Positions 25,608-34,903 of a stretch of DNA of 50,031 bases are shown in pieces (position 1 is the stretch's first letter; every line of letters begins with the position of its first letter). Location of the stretch: contig JADJLA010000013.1 of the NCBI GenBank assembly GCA_016705695.1, positions 1-50,031 on the forward strand. Reading direction: 5' to 3'. The translations under genes and the position numbers were made by a program. This DNA is from Sphingobacteriaceae bacterium (GTDB taxonomy: Bacteria; Bacteroidota; Bacteroidia; B-17B0; Aurantibacillaceae). The notes below the pieces were generated by a model. It searched no databases. It saw only the letters and a list, made by a program, of their open reading frames with translations, and was not told where the DNA came from.

Positions 25608-27521
25608 TTACACGCTAAACACCTTCTGCCATCTTGCCAACACAAACAGTTTAAACACCATTTTTATATGGCTCATTTTGTTTTGATCAAAATGTTTTTT
25701 TGTTTCAGCAACGTCAATAAAATCAAAACCGGCCTGTTCAATATCCGCAAACATTTTTGGCAGCAAGTCAATCACCCAAGCTTTCATGGGTGTTTCAAAA
25801 CCAACTTTATCGGTGCGTTCGTAAATTTCTTTTGGTAAAACATCTTTAGCAGCTTCTCGCAAAAAATATTTAGATGTGCCATTATGAATTTTTCGTTTGC
25901 CATTAAAGCTGAATAGTAAGTTGATCAAATTCACATCATCGCTAAATGGCGTACGGCTTTCAACGCTATGCCACATGCCACAACGATCTTCGCAACGCAA
26001 AAATGATTTTAAACGTTTGTAACCCATGTCGGTCATCAATTGTTTATTCACATTTGTTTCAAATGAATTTGAATTTTTAATAGGGTAGAGATCAACAAAT
26101 TCTTGTTTAAGTAATTTAAAATGATCTAAAGTGATGCCGGGAAAATATTGCTTTGTTTTTTGTTTAAGCAGAAATGTAAAAGGCGCTTTTATGCTTTTGG
26201 CGGATGCAGCAACCGCGCGCGACCAAAAAAAAGGACCGTTTTCTCTGAGTGTTTGATCCCATTTGCTAATATAATGATGATGATAGCCCGCAAATAATTC
26301 ATCAGCTCCTTGTCCGTCGAGTACTACTTTTATGCCATTTTCTTTTGCCAAACGCATTACTCTAAATTGTGCATAGGTACTTGTATCCCAAATGGGCGCA
26401 TCCAAAGCGTAAATAAGATCATCAATGTCTTTTTCAAACTCACTAACAGTTGGTTCTGTTTTAGAATGTATGGCGTTTATATTCTTACTTACAAGATCGG
26501 CGTATTTTTCTTCGTTAACGGCCCCATTCTTAAAAATGGATGTAAAACAATGAATAGGTGTTTTTATAGTCTGCGCCATTATTCCTGCAATTACACTGCT
26601 GTCAATTCCTCCGCTTAAGCAAGTACCAACCTCTACATCGCTGCGCATACGTAATTGCACCATATTAAAAAGTTCTTTTTTTACAAGATCAATGAGTTCA
26701 TTATCATTTAATTTCTCGTTCGTATTCGTTTCAATTTTTTTGCGTTCAAAATAATATGAGAATTTTACCGAATGATCTTTTGGATCGAACACTAAATTTT
26801 GCCCCGGCCATAACTCGTTAATGCCTTCAAAAAAGTTCGATGTGCAATTCTCTAATTCCTCATCCACCAAATAACTGTGTAAAGCGCGTTCATTGAACTT
26901 TGCCTTTATCAATCCACTTTTTATAAATGCTTTTTGCTCGCTGGCAAATGCAAAGAAGCTAGAGTTATGAATATAATAAAATGGCTTTACGCCAAGCCTA
27001 TCGCGCGAAGCGAAAAACGTATTTGACCGTTTATCGTAAATGCAAAACGCCCACATGCCATTTAAGTGTGTAACGCAATCTTGCCCCCATTGTTTGTATG
27101 CGTTAATGATCACTTCAGTATCCGATCCGGAAACAAATTTATGCCCAAGTGTATTTAATTCCTCTTTAAGTTCTTTGTAATTATAAATTTCTCCATTGTA
27201 AGTGATCCAAACAGCTTGATCAGCATCGCACATGGGCTGGTGACCGGTATCATTCAGATCAATTATAGCTAAACGTCGGTGCGCAAATGCGGCAAAACAA
27301 TTTATAGGTTCTTTGTATTCTTCTTTTGGAATGTATGAAACAGAGCTACCTTTAAATACTTCGCTCTCGGAAGTTTTGTAAGCAGTAATTTTATTTTCTG
27401 TTATGGCTAATAGTCCTTCACCGTCAGGACCACGATGTTTTATGGCTCTGCTCATGTTCAGCGCAACTTCTGTTGCGCTTTGATGATATTGTTTTACTAT
27501 GATGCCTGTAATTCCGCACAT
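25608..27521 (-). CDS. asnB: Asparagine synthetase B (glutamine-hydrolysing)
   Basis: Makes asparagine from aspartate, ATP and glutamine. The 637 residues have the Ntn glutaminase nucleophile C2 (MCGITGI), RGPDGEG (30-36), HRRLAIID and the YNGEIYNYKEL block. They are followed by the synthetase PP-loop SGGIDSS (303-309) and the DGQGADELFAGYHHHY loop. The length suits the class with a slightly extended C-terminus. Some relatives amidate sugars or surface polysaccharide instead of aspartate. It is last in a minus-strand run and overlaps the TM2 gene stop by one base (TAATG). Confidence 0.93.
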   Translation of the reverse strand: MCGITGIIVKQYHQSATEVALNMSRAIKHRGPDGEGLLAITENKITAYKTSESEVFKGSSVSYIPKEEYKEPINCFAAFAHRRLAIIDLNDTGHQPMCDADQAVWITYNGEIYNYKELKEELNTLGHKFVSGSDTEVIINAYKQWGQDCVTHLNGMWAFCIYDKRSNTFFASRDRLGVKPFYYIHNSSFFAFASEQKAFIKSGLIKAKFNERALHSYLVDEELENCTSNFFEGINELWPGQNLVFDPKDHSVKFSYYFERKKIETNTNEKLNDNELIDLVKKELFNMVQLRMRSDVEVGTCLSGGIDSSVIAGIMAQTIKTPIHCFTSIFKNGAVNEEKYADLVSKNINAIHSKTEPTVSEFEKDIDDLIYALDAPIWDTSTYAQFRVMRLAKENGIKVVLDGQGADELFAGYHHHYISKWDQTLRENGPFFWSRAVAASAKSIKAPFTFLLKQKTKQYFPGITLDHFKLLKQEFVDLYPIKNSNSFETNVNKQLMTDMGYKRLKSFLRCEDRCGMWHSVESRTPFSDDVNLINLLFSFNGKRKIHNGTSKYFLREAAKDVLPKEIYERTDKVGFETPMKAWVIDLLPKMFADIEQAGFDFIDVAETKKHFDQNKMSHIKMVFKLFVLARWQKVFSV

Positions 27522-27946
27522 TATTTAACCCACATAAATATTTTGTTGTTATTCAAATATCGGTCTAAGTCTTTATCGAGCATGATCACGCAAAAATCAA
27601 TAAAAGGTAAAATGCCCAGAACTCCGCCAAATGTTCCAATATAAACAATGGGAACATGCGGCGCGGTTCCTAAATAGATTCGGTGTAAGCCAACTATACC
27701 AAATGGAAAAGGAAAAGCCAATATAGCCGCTATTACCCTTTTATTTTTTTTACGTTGCCTTTTTACGAGCTGTAATATCGGGTTTGGTCTATTTTCAAAA
27801 GATATTTCGCTAAATTCTGTATTCGTGTACTCGCACGAATCAATAACAACTCCTAAACTATCAATAAAATAAATAGATCGCGAGGCTTTGGCTTTTTGAG
27901 AGAGACCTACAAACAAAAATAAAAATATGAGTAAGCTATAACGCAT
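27521..27946 (-). CDS. TM2-domain membrane protein
   Basis: 141 residues. A signal peptide (residues 1-21, KAKA) is followed by a short charged region. The C-terminal TM2 domain reads AAILAFPFPFGIVGLHRIYLG then GVLGILPFIDFCVIM, two membrane helices joined by the usual His-Arg-Phe/Ile-Tyr-Leu-Gly turn. No function is established for bacterial TM2 proteins. It overlaps asnB by one base and directly abuts the dihydroorotase-like gene. Confidence 0.75.
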   Translation of the reverse strand: MRYSLLIFLFLFVGLSQKAKASRSIYFIDSLGVVIDSCEYTNTEFSEISFENRPNPILQLVKRQRKKNKRVIAAILAFPFPFGIVGLHRIYLGTAPHVPIVYIGTFGGVLGILPFIDFCVIMLDKDLDRYLNNNKIFMWVK

Positions 27947-29212
27947 TTATGCATTAAACGAGCTTTTGCCCCCATTTATTATGCCGATCACTTTTCCTTG
28001 TAATGTTTTATTAAGGAAGGGACTATTCTTCGATCGTGAATAATTGTTTTTATCACTCAGCGTTGAAGTTTGTTTTATACTGAAGATAGTAAGATTCGCA
28101 TCTGCATCTTCTTTGATGGCTCTTTGTTCCATTCCAAGTATTGCTCTTGGTTTATTGCTCAAAGCTTCTACCGCTTCTTCCAACCCATGATTTTTAAACG
28201 CTTCGGCTACACAGTTAAATGTGGTTTGAAGATTGATGATCCCAAAATCTGCGAGATCAAATTCCAGTTCTTTGCTTTCTGTATCTTGTGGATTATGATC
28301 GCTCACAATTACATCTATAGTTCCATTCTCAATTGCCTTGCGTAAAGCTTCTACATCTTTTTTGGTGCGAAGTGGCGGGTCGAGTTTATAATTAGAATCA
28401 AAGTCGTTGAGCATGGAATCGTCGTACATTAAATTGATGGCCGCAACTCCCGCGGTAACATTCATCCCTTTTGCTTTTGCCTTTTTAATGATGTCAACAC
28501 TTCCCGCGGTGCTAATAGTTGGGATATGAACTTTTCCTCCAGCGTATTCAAGCAGTCCAATATTTCTTTCAAGCATTAATTCTTCAGCTATGGCCGGCAT
28601 TCCTTTTAAGCCGAGGCTTGTAGAAGTTTCTCCTTCATTCATTTGCCCGCCGTGCGAAATATGTTGATCGTTGCAGTGCGCGATGATGAAAGAGTTGATG
28701 TTGTTAGCATATTGTACCGCTCTTATAAATAATCCGGAGTGTGTGATGGGATGTTTATGATCGCTAAAGGCTACAGCGCCCGCTGTTTTCATATCAAACA
28801 TTTCCGCTAATTCTTTTCCTTCTGTTTTTACGGTGATAGAACCTATTGGAACTACATCAACCAGTTTATCTGTTTTATTGAGTATGTATTCAACAGTTGA
28901 TTTGTTATTGATGGAGCACTGATCGTATCCATGTACACATACACTTGTAAATCCACCGGCTGCTGCAGCTTTTAATCCGCTTTCGATAGTTTCTTTATGT
29001 TCTAGAACAGGATCGCAAAAAACTGATTGCATGTCCATCCAACCATTTGATACGTAAAGCTCGTCGCCTTCAATTATTTTACAATTTGTTTTTGGGCTAA
29101 TACTTTTTTTGATCTCGGTGATCTTTCCACCGTCGATCATAATATCAACTTTTTTTCCGGCGAATTCGCTGTTCTTATCTAGTACCGTTGCTTGTTTTAT
29201 AAGTATAGGCAT
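27947..29212 (-). CDS. Dihydroorotase-like amidohydrolase lacking metal ligands
   Basis: 421 residues with the dihydroorotase/amidohydrolase fold throughout: GWMDMQSVFCDP (58-68), KETIESGLKAAAAGGFTSV, the HIPTISTAGSV segment, KLDPPLRTKKD and DVIVSDHNPQD. At the position of the canonical D-x-H-x-H-x-R-x-P motif it has D60-M-Q62-S-V64-F-C66-D67-P68, so both zinc-binding histidines and the substrate-binding arginine are gone. The PHHL motif is replaced by AINL. DHxP is kept. Families of non-catalytic DHOase homologues (PyrC'-like) exist and can scaffold aspartate transcarbamoylase. No pyrB is in the window. Confidence 0.85.
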   Translation of the reverse strand: MPILIKQATVLDKNSEFAGKKVDIMIDGGKITEIKKSISPKTNCKIIEGDELYVSNGWMDMQSVFCDPVLEHKETIESGLKAAAAGGFTSVCVHGYDQCSINNKSTVEYILNKTDKLVDVVPIGSITVKTEGKELAEMFDMKTAGAVAFSDHKHPITHSGLFIRAVQYANNINSFIIAHCNDQHISHGGQMNEGETSTSLGLKGMPAIAEELMLERNIGLLEYAGGKVHIPTISTAGSVDIIKKAKAKGMNVTAGVAAINLMYDDSMLNDFDSNYKLDPPLRTKKDVEALRKAIENGTIDVIVSDHNPQDTESKELEFDLADFGIINLQTTFNCVAEAFKNHGLEEAVEALSNKPRAILGMEQRAIKEDADANLTIFSIKQTSTLSDKNNYSRSKNSPFLNKTLQGKVIGIINGGKSSFNA

Positions 29213-29219
29213 ATCGTAA

Positions 29220-31280
29220 TTATTTTAAAAAACGTATCAAACAAATTTCTATTGCAATAAAAAGTAGGGAAAATAAAAGGCACCATTTCCAAAGTTTTGT
29301 TCCGTTGGCCTCTAACTGGATGGCTTTGGCTACACTTGAGGTGTTCTTATGGTCAATCAAACTATAGTTCTTCAAACTGTTTTTTGATATGATGTCTTTT
29401 AACTCCTCTAAGGTATGAAAAATTAAGTTAGATTCTAAGCGATCGTAATTAAAAGCCAGGTTTTGCTTCACCGAACCTTGCCAAACCACGTTGTAGAAGC
29501 CCGCCAGAGACAGTTGCTTGTCAACAAAAAGGTTCATGTAATTGTTAATTACCCTCATTTCGGGGATCATATCCATTTTAGAGCCATGGCCCACTATGTG
29601 AGGAGGAGCCTCGCTTGTAAGGCCTTCTGATCGTAAACGGATAGTGCTTCCGGTGTTTAATTTATAAAAAAGCGGTTGTGGCCTTAAACTTGTAACGGCT
29701 ATTCGTATAAAAGTGGGAACAAAAAGCGCATGTTTACAGAAATTGCTTTGTTTTTCGCTTAAAGAAGAGCTAAAAAGATAGATCGAAGCATTTTGCATGT
29801 TCACTCGCGTTAAAAAGGGATCTCCGTTTTGAAGACTGTAAATTATTTGTCCGCTACTTTTTGCTTGGGTATAATGTTGTAACGAAATTGGTAAATTTAA
29901 TTGTGGATCAATTTTTTCAAACACACCTTCAAAAAATGGATCGTTCTTATCAGGCTTATTCAATTTAAGCGCATGAGTATCTAAATTTGAAATGGCAGGC
30001 AAGCCTAAAGCCGAATAAAAAGGCGCATATTGCTCTACGTTTAATTTTGCATCCCGATAGCTATCGGGAGGAATAACAACAATATTTCCGCCCTTTTGTG
30101 TGAACTTTGTAAGTTCGCTTATTAAACCGTTTGAAGGTTCGTTTATTTCGTTCAATACAATTAGATCAGCATTTTTAAATTTTGAATAATCAATGGCGTT
30201 CTCTGAGAGTTGTACGTAATTGAATAAACTATCAGCGGCAAATAAGGAATTAAAGAATGGAAGTGTTGTAGCTTCTTTTCCATTCACAAAAACAGTATTA
30301 ATGGTAAGCTTCGAATTGAAAGTAAAAAACAATTCATCATCAAAGGTAATTGGGTAATCATCTAATTTTACAGAAGCATAATTCAAGCCTTCATTTTTTA
30401 TGGTGAAACTTATGGCCAATTCTTTTTTAGAACTTGCTTCTACGCTAAATGAACCAATAGATGTTTGATTTCCGTTCACCATAAGTCTAACTGTTCCTGC
30501 ATCAATGGTTTTTTGCGACTTGTTTTGAATGAGCACATTTAATTTTTGCAAGAAACCCTTTTGCTGGATGGGCGATTCAAACCAACAGCTGTCAATGTAA
30601 AGATTATTGGTCTCATTGGCTTCTAAAGGAACAATGGTTATCTGAGTGGTGCTATCATTCTTTATCTCTTCTAAATTGAACGAACTTTTTTGTACATCGG
30701 TTAATGCATAAATAAATTGCGAACGTTTATTCTCGTTTCCCAAAAATTCGGTTTGACGCTTATGCACATCCGAAAATGATCTTACCACGGGAGATATTTT
30801 AATTTCGTTGAGTTCGTTCAACATATCCTCTTTAGTATAGTAGCGTTGATGTTTCCCCTCAAAATCATTTGTTATTAAATGAAAACGATCGTTGCTACCA
30901 TATGAGCTTACAATTTCCTTGGCGGTTCTTCGCGCAGTTTCAAATAACTGCCCCTGCTTATTCACTTCTTCCATGCTAAATGAATTATCAAGGTAAATGC
31001 CGATGCTTTTTTGATTGACATTTACAACCGCATTAGTTTTATTTACAAATACAGGTTGAGCAAACGCTAAAACTAAAAGTGTGATACATAAAATGCGAGA
31101 AAGTAAGATCAGTAATTCTTTTAGCCGCGATTTAGATTGACTCTCGAGCTGTAGTTCTTTTAAAAAATGAACATTAGTGAAATATACTTTTTTGTACCTC
31201 CTGAAATTAAAAAGATGGATGATGATTGGAACGATTATGGCCGTTAAGGCCCATAAAAAAAGGGGGTACACAAACATCAT
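29220..31280 (-). CDS. BatA-like VWA-domain membrane protein
   Basis: 686 residues from ATG 31280 (31277 also possible); the longer frame adds only a non-hydrophobic lead. The N-terminal BatA domain has two membrane helices (YPLFLWALTAIIVPIIIHLF and LLILLSRILCITLLVLAFAQ), followed by a von Willebrand A domain with the metal site D-N-S-F-S (GIYLDNSFSM). A long extracytoplasmic beta-rich part follows, and a last helix (WCLLFSLLFIAIEICLIRFL) ends the protein. Relatives belong to the Bat/aerotolerance group, but the MoxR ATPase and other Bat genes are not here. An 18-bp palindrome at 30052-30069 encodes SYRD in frame (PDSYRDAK). Confidence 0.85.
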   Translation of the reverse strand: MMFVYPLFLWALTAIIVPIIIHLFNFRRYKKVYFTNVHFLKELQLESQSKSRLKELLILLSRILCITLLVLAFAQPVFVNKTNAVVNVNQKSIGIYLDNSFSMEEVNKQGQLFETARRTAKEIVSSYGSNDRFHLITNDFEGKHQRYYTKEDMLNELNEIKISPVVRSFSDVHKRQTEFLGNENKRSQFIYALTDVQKSSFNLEEIKNDSTTQITIVPLEANETNNLYIDSCWFESPIQQKGFLQKLNVLIQNKSQKTIDAGTVRLMVNGNQTSIGSFSVEASSKKELAISFTIKNEGLNYASVKLDDYPITFDDELFFTFNSKLTINTVFVNGKEATTLPFFNSLFAADSLFNYVQLSENAIDYSKFKNADLIVLNEINEPSNGLISELTKFTQKGGNIVVIPPDSYRDAKLNVEQYAPFYSALGLPAISNLDTHALKLNKPDKNDPFFEGVFEKIDPQLNLPISLQHYTQAKSSGQIIYSLQNGDPFLTRVNMQNASIYLFSSSLSEKQSNFCKHALFVPTFIRIAVTSLRPQPLFYKLNTGSTIRLRSEGLTSEAPPHIVGHGSKMDMIPEMRVINNYMNLFVDKQLSLAGFYNVVWQGSVKQNLAFNYDRLESNLIFHTLEELKDIISKNSLKNYSLIDHKNTSSVAKAIQLEANGTKLWKWCLLFSLLFIAIEICLIRFLK
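30052..30069. repeat. 18-bp palindrome, copy B, inside the BatA-like gene
   Basis: TCCCGATAGCTATCGGGA, identical to the intergenic copies, read in frame as part of PDSYRDAK in the loop after the Rossmann-like segment GGNIVVIPP. Confidence 0.85.
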
Positions 31281-31405
31281 AGCCTTTAAAATTACGCAAA
31301 GCGAGGCATTAATCAAGGTGCGTTCGTCCTTTTTTTAAGGCAGTTTTTCACAATAAAAAATAAATAACCAAATTTTGTTCGTTTCTTTGCAAACGAAATT
31401 TAAAA

Positions 31406-32050
31406 ATGAAGAACGTTGTCATATCTCTACTTAGTAATGCTATTCTGTTAGTGTTGGTTGTTATCTCTATCATCAGTTTTTGGAACGGTTACTTGAGTTG
31501 GAAAGATCTTTTAGTACTCCAGGTCATTATGGGTGCGGCCTATGTATTCTTAAGTTGTTATCAATTTACCAATGTGAGCTATAGGGCCGATGTCCCTAAG
31601 GAACGTTATGCCTATTTTCCGCATAGTTTTTATATGTTCCGAGCACTAAAGATCTTTTTGTTCGTTTCCTTTGCATTAATGTTGATCTCTTCGGGCACGC
31701 GTATAAAATATTTATATCCTATTTGTTTGATCATTGCTTTAACTGAGTTCTGTGTTGGAGCTTTAAAAGTGTATCGCAAACTTTGTTTTGTAAGTATATA
31801 CGCCAACTATATTTTATTTTCAAAGAATATCATGTATCAAGTTTTTGCAAGTGATATTGAAAGCGTTCGGTTCAGGCATGGCATTTTATACATCATTCAA
31901 AAAAATGGCAGAACGAATGATCTGCGACTTGTTCATATCGACAAGAAGAAGGAGTTTCTTGCAGAAATAAAGGAGTGGCTTGAAAAGAACAAGATTTCGT
32001 TAAATCCTGAATCTAAACAGCTTTTTGATGAATTTTATCAGCAGATCTAG
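31406..32050 (+). CDS. Membrane protein of unknown function
   Basis: 214 residues, not a family I recognise. Four hydrophobic helices are visible: about 7-27 (SLLSNAILLVLVVISIISF), 37-52, 82-98 (IFLFVSFALMLISSG) and 103-118. A C-terminal soluble part (about 125-214) with an alternating beta pattern (SIYANYILFSKNIMYQVFAS, IESVRFRHGILYIIQKNGR) and a final helix recalls membrane-linked PH-like domains (YcxB/bPH type). It is transcribed away from the BatA-like gene and has its own gap before the desaturase. The resemblance to bPH domains is only by pattern. Confidence 0.6.
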   Translation: MKNVVISLLSNAILLVLVVISIISFWNGYLSWKDLLVLQVIMGAAYVFLSCYQFTNVSYRADVPKERYAYFPHSFYMFRALKIFLFVSFALMLISSGTRIKYLYPICLIIALTEFCVGALKVYRKLCFVSIYANYILFSKNIMYQVFASDIESVRFRHGILYIIQKNGRTNDLRLVHIDKKKEFLAEIKEWLEKNKISLNPESKQLFDEFYQQI

Positions 32051-32179
32051 CTGTTTTTGGTCGTTTTTTTTGTTATTTTCGTCACGAAATTGTTTGGTTT
32101 AGGCCTGTTTTAAACAATTATTGGCCATCACGGTGTTAATACATTGTTTAACAAGGGCTTAATATTAAAGTAATAGTAG

Positions 32180-32187
32180 TAATTTTG
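32180..32187 (+). promoter_or_regulatory. -7 element of the desaturase gene
   Basis: TAATTTTG, 13 bases before the ATG. No standard -33 TTG. A short leader is predicted. Confidence 0.4.
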
Positions 32188-32200
32188 TAAAAAATTTACA

Positions 32201-33304
32201 ATGGAACAGATAATTCGTTTTGGTCAATCTAACCGCCAGTTCTTCAGCACTCTTCGTTCGCGCGTAGATGAATATTTTAAGACCAATAATTTATCGAAGA
32301 ACGCCAACGCAAAAATGGTGATCAAAACCATTTCTATGCTTTGTATCTATCTTATTCCTTATGCATTTATGTTATCGGGTTTGGTTACACTTAATGCATG
32401 GATGATAATAGGATTGTATGTTATTATGGGAATTGGAATGGCCGGTGTTGGTTTTTCTATCATGCACGATGCCAACCATGGAAGTTATTCAAAGAGCCCT
32501 AGAGTGAATAAAATATTATCATTCACTATGTACATGTTGGGAGGAAGTCCGCTTAACTGGCAAATTCAACATAATGTATTACATCATACATTCACAAATA
32601 TTTCGGGAAAGGATGAGGATATTGATGCGCCAATTTGGTTATTACGTTTTTCACCGCACTCGCCACACTATAAAATTCAAAAATACCAGTACTTGTACGC
32701 TTGGGCATTTTATAGTTTGATCACCATTATGTGGAGTATCACAAAGGATTTTAAACAATTAAAGCGCTATGAAGAAATGGGCTTATTAAAAACCAAGAAC
32801 ACTTCTTATAAGCAAGAGATCGGAAAATTGATCTTGGCAAAAATTGGTTACTACTTATTTATTATTGTTGCGCCATTAGTATTTGTTGATGCAGCTTGGT
32901 GGGTAATTGGTATTGGATACGTAACTATGCATTTGGTGTGCGGCCTTATTATTTCAGTGGTATTTCAATTAGCACACGTTGTTCCGGAAATGAGTTTCCC
33001 AATGCCTGATGATAAAGGCAATATTGAAGATGATTGGGCTGTTCATCAATTAAAGACCACCGCTAATTTTGCACGCAATAACCGTATTTTAAGTTGGTTT
33101 GTTGGTGGATTGAATTATCAGATCGAACATCACTTGTTTCCAATGATCTGTCATGTTCATTATAGCGAGATATCAAAGATCGTTAAATCAACAGCAAAGG
33201 AATTTAATGTGATGTATATGGAGATCCCAACATTTAGAAAAGCCATTATGCTTCATGCAAAAGAGCTTAAATTTCTTGGGCAACCAAATCCAATAGCAGC
33301 GTAA
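32201..33304 (+). CDS. Membrane fatty-acid (acyl-CoA/lipid) desaturase
   Basis: A front-end type desaturase of 367 residues that inserts a double bond into acyl chains with a di-iron centre. All three histidine boxes are present: H89-D-A-N-H93, H124-N-V-L-H-H129 and Q307-I-E-H-H311. The glutamine in the third box is typical of linoleoyl-CoA/delta-6-like desaturases, though no cytochrome b5 domain is fused here. Hydrophobic pairs lie at about 45-85 and 212-258. The methyltransferase begins 27 bp later. It may adjust membrane fluidity in the cold, but no control element beyond the -7 box is evident. Confidence 0.9.
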   Translation: MEQIIRFGQSNRQFFSTLRSRVDEYFKTNNLSKNANAKMVIKTISMLCIYLIPYAFMLSGLVTLNAWMIIGLYVIMGIGMAGVGFSIMHDANHGSYSKSPRVNKILSFTMYMLGGSPLNWQIQHNVLHHTFTNISGKDEDIDAPIWLLRFSPHSPHYKIQKYQYLYAWAFYSLITIMWSITKDFKQLKRYEEMGLLKTKNTSYKQEIGKLILAKIGYYLFIIVAPLVFVDAAWWVIGIGYVTMHLVCGLIISVVFQLAHVVPEMSFPMPDDKGNIEDDWAVHQLKTTANFARNNRILSWFVGGLNYQIEHHLFPMICHVHYSEISKIVKSTAKEFNVMYMEIPTFRKAIMLHAKELKFLGQPNPIAA

Positions 33305-33331
33305 ATAATTATATCCATAAACGGTCATTTT

Positions 33332-34021
33332 ATGGATGATATTTACAATAATCAAAATTACTTAAGCAATAATCCTCTATGGCATCAAGAGGATTCGGCT
33401 TTTAAAGCCGGTCTTATCCATTCTATTTTGGAAGAGAACAAGATCGCATATACGTCTATTTGCGAAGTAGGCTGCGGCACGGGGGAGATACTGGTGCAAC
33501 TGCAACAACTCAATTCGGGCAAACAAATTTCATATTGTGGGTATGATATTTCAAAAGATGCCATTGAAATGGCTCAAAAAAAGAACAGCGGAATTGAATT
33601 CAAGTGTGCCGACTTTACAAAGGAGACCACAAATTCAGAGGTTTTGCTAGTGATAGATGTGATCGAGCATCTGCACGATTATTTTTCATTCTTAAAAAGT
33701 ATTTCTAAAAAAAGTAAATACACTGTGTTTCATATTCCCTTAGATATGTTTGTTTGGAGTTTATTCCGCGAGCAAATGTTGATCGAAAGTAAAGAGCGAG
33801 TAGGGCATATCCATAATTTTTCGGAAGGATTTATTTTAAGTATTCTTAAGGATTTTGGTTATACCATCATCTCTAAGCAATACACAGAACCTGACTACAG
33901 ATCAAATTCTTTCAAAAAAGGAATGATAAATGGCATCAAACAGATCTTATTTAAAATTGCACCACGATTTACCACAAAAACTCTAGGCGGTTATTCGGTG
34001 TTGGTGTTGTGTAAAAATTAA
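33332..34021 (+). CDS. Class I SAM-dependent methyltransferase
   Basis: 229 residues. Motif I is E45-V-G-C-G-T-G51 (ICEVGCGTGEIL), followed by the acidic YCGYDISKDAI (motif II) and VLLVIDVIEHLHDYFSFLK (motif IV). The C-terminal part, with KRVGHIHNFSE-like and YTIISKQYTEP segments, resembles SAM enzymes of lipid or small-molecule metabolism. It is 27 bp from the desaturase and probably in its operon, so a lipid substrate is possible. It ends at a hairpin shared with the convergent rhomboid gene. Confidence 0.8.
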   Translation: MDDIYNNQNYLSNNPLWHQEDSAFKAGLIHSILEENKIAYTSICEVGCGTGEILVQLQQLNSGKQISYCGYDISKDAIEMAQKKNSGIEFKCADFTKETTNSEVLLVIDVIEHLHDYFSFLKSISKKSKYTVFHIPLDMFVWSLFREQMLIESKERVGHIHNFSEGFILSILKDFGYTIISKQYTEPDYRSNSFKKGMINGIKQILFKIAPRFTTKTLGGYSVLVLCKN

Positions 34022-34024
34022 AGA

Positions 34025-34064
34025 GCCACAAAGGCACAAATTTTTTTCTTTGCGCCTTTGTGGC
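34025..34064. terminator. Bidirectional hairpin terminator
   Basis: Sixteen-base arms 34025-34040 and 34049-34064 with one mismatch, around a T-rich loop and followed by an A-run. The right arm plus tail, CTTTGCGCCTTTGTGGCAAA, recurs at 38013, so it is also part of a dispersed repeat family. Confidence 0.75.
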
Positions 34065-34075
34065 AAAAAAGAAAT

Positions 34076-34903
34076 TTACTTCTTCTGCGATAGCTTAAAC
34101 AATAGATCCTTCTCTGCCTTAGTTAAGCTGTCATAGCCGCTTTTACTGATCTTATCCAGCAAGGCATTCATGGTGGCTTCTTCGTTGCTTATTTTTGATT
34201 CTTTTGCATTAGGTCGGTTGTGACTTACTATTTTTAATTTGCTTTTCTTTCGTTTTAAAATTGCAAAGTCTAATATATCAACACCGCGTTTTAATTGGTA
34301 GCCGTAAAGCATTCCAAACAAAGCACCGCCAATGTGCGAGATCTTTCCCCCTGTATTTACCGAAAGATCGATAATTGTACTGATAGCAAAAAAACCAAGG
34401 TAAATGTATTTGAACGAAAGCTCTAATACTCCAAATAAGAACACTCTATAATTGGGTGCATAAATAAGCATTACACCACCAACGCCTAATACAGCGGCTG
34501 AAGCTCCTATTAAAATGTTATTGGCAAAGGAGGCCGGAAATAAAATGCCGAGTACTAGTACCAAAGCTCCTCCGCAAATTCCACTCATCACGTAAACGCT
34601 CAATAGCTTTTTTTCACCAAGTAAAAGGTAAAAGATCTGTGTGTAAAAATAAAGTGAAACTAAATTCCAAAAGATATGCCCCAAACCTATATGCGTGAAC
34701 ATATACGTAAACAATGTCCAGAATTTGTAAATAAATTCTTCTCCGTTTAGCGGTAATGCAAAATATGGTAATAAATGCAGGTGAGAAAGATTTCCAACCA
34801 CATTAATGGTTAAAAAAATCGCAATGTTCACAATGATGATCTGCACCATGGAGCCCTTTTGCTGAAAGCTGTTTTTTATGCGCGATAAAAATGTACTCAT
34901 CAT
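34076..34903 (-). CDS. Rhomboid-family intramembrane serine protease (second of tandem pair)
   Basis: 275 residues and six predicted membrane helices. The catalytic dyad is S135 (LIGASAA) and H190 (GKISHIGG), with H76 and N80 (GLGHIFWN) of the oxyanion/N-terminal region. A soluble charged C-terminal tail of about 65 residues follows. It cleaves membrane helices within the bilayer. It overlaps the preceding rhomboid gene by one base (TAATG), so the two proteins are made together. Confidence 0.92.
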   Translation of the reverse strand: MMSTFLSRIKNSFQQKGSMVQIIIVNIAIFLTINVVGNLSHLHLLPYFALPLNGEEFIYKFWTLFTYMFTHIGLGHIFWNLVSLYFYTQIFYLLLGEKKLLSVYVMSGICGGALVLVLGILFPASFANNILIGASAAVLGVGGVMLIYAPNYRVFLFGVLELSFKYIYLGFFAISTIIDLSVNTGGKISHIGGALFGMLYGYQLKRGVDILDFAILKRKKSKLKIVSHNRPNAKESKISNEEATMNALLDKISKSGYDSLTKAEKDLLFKLSQKK

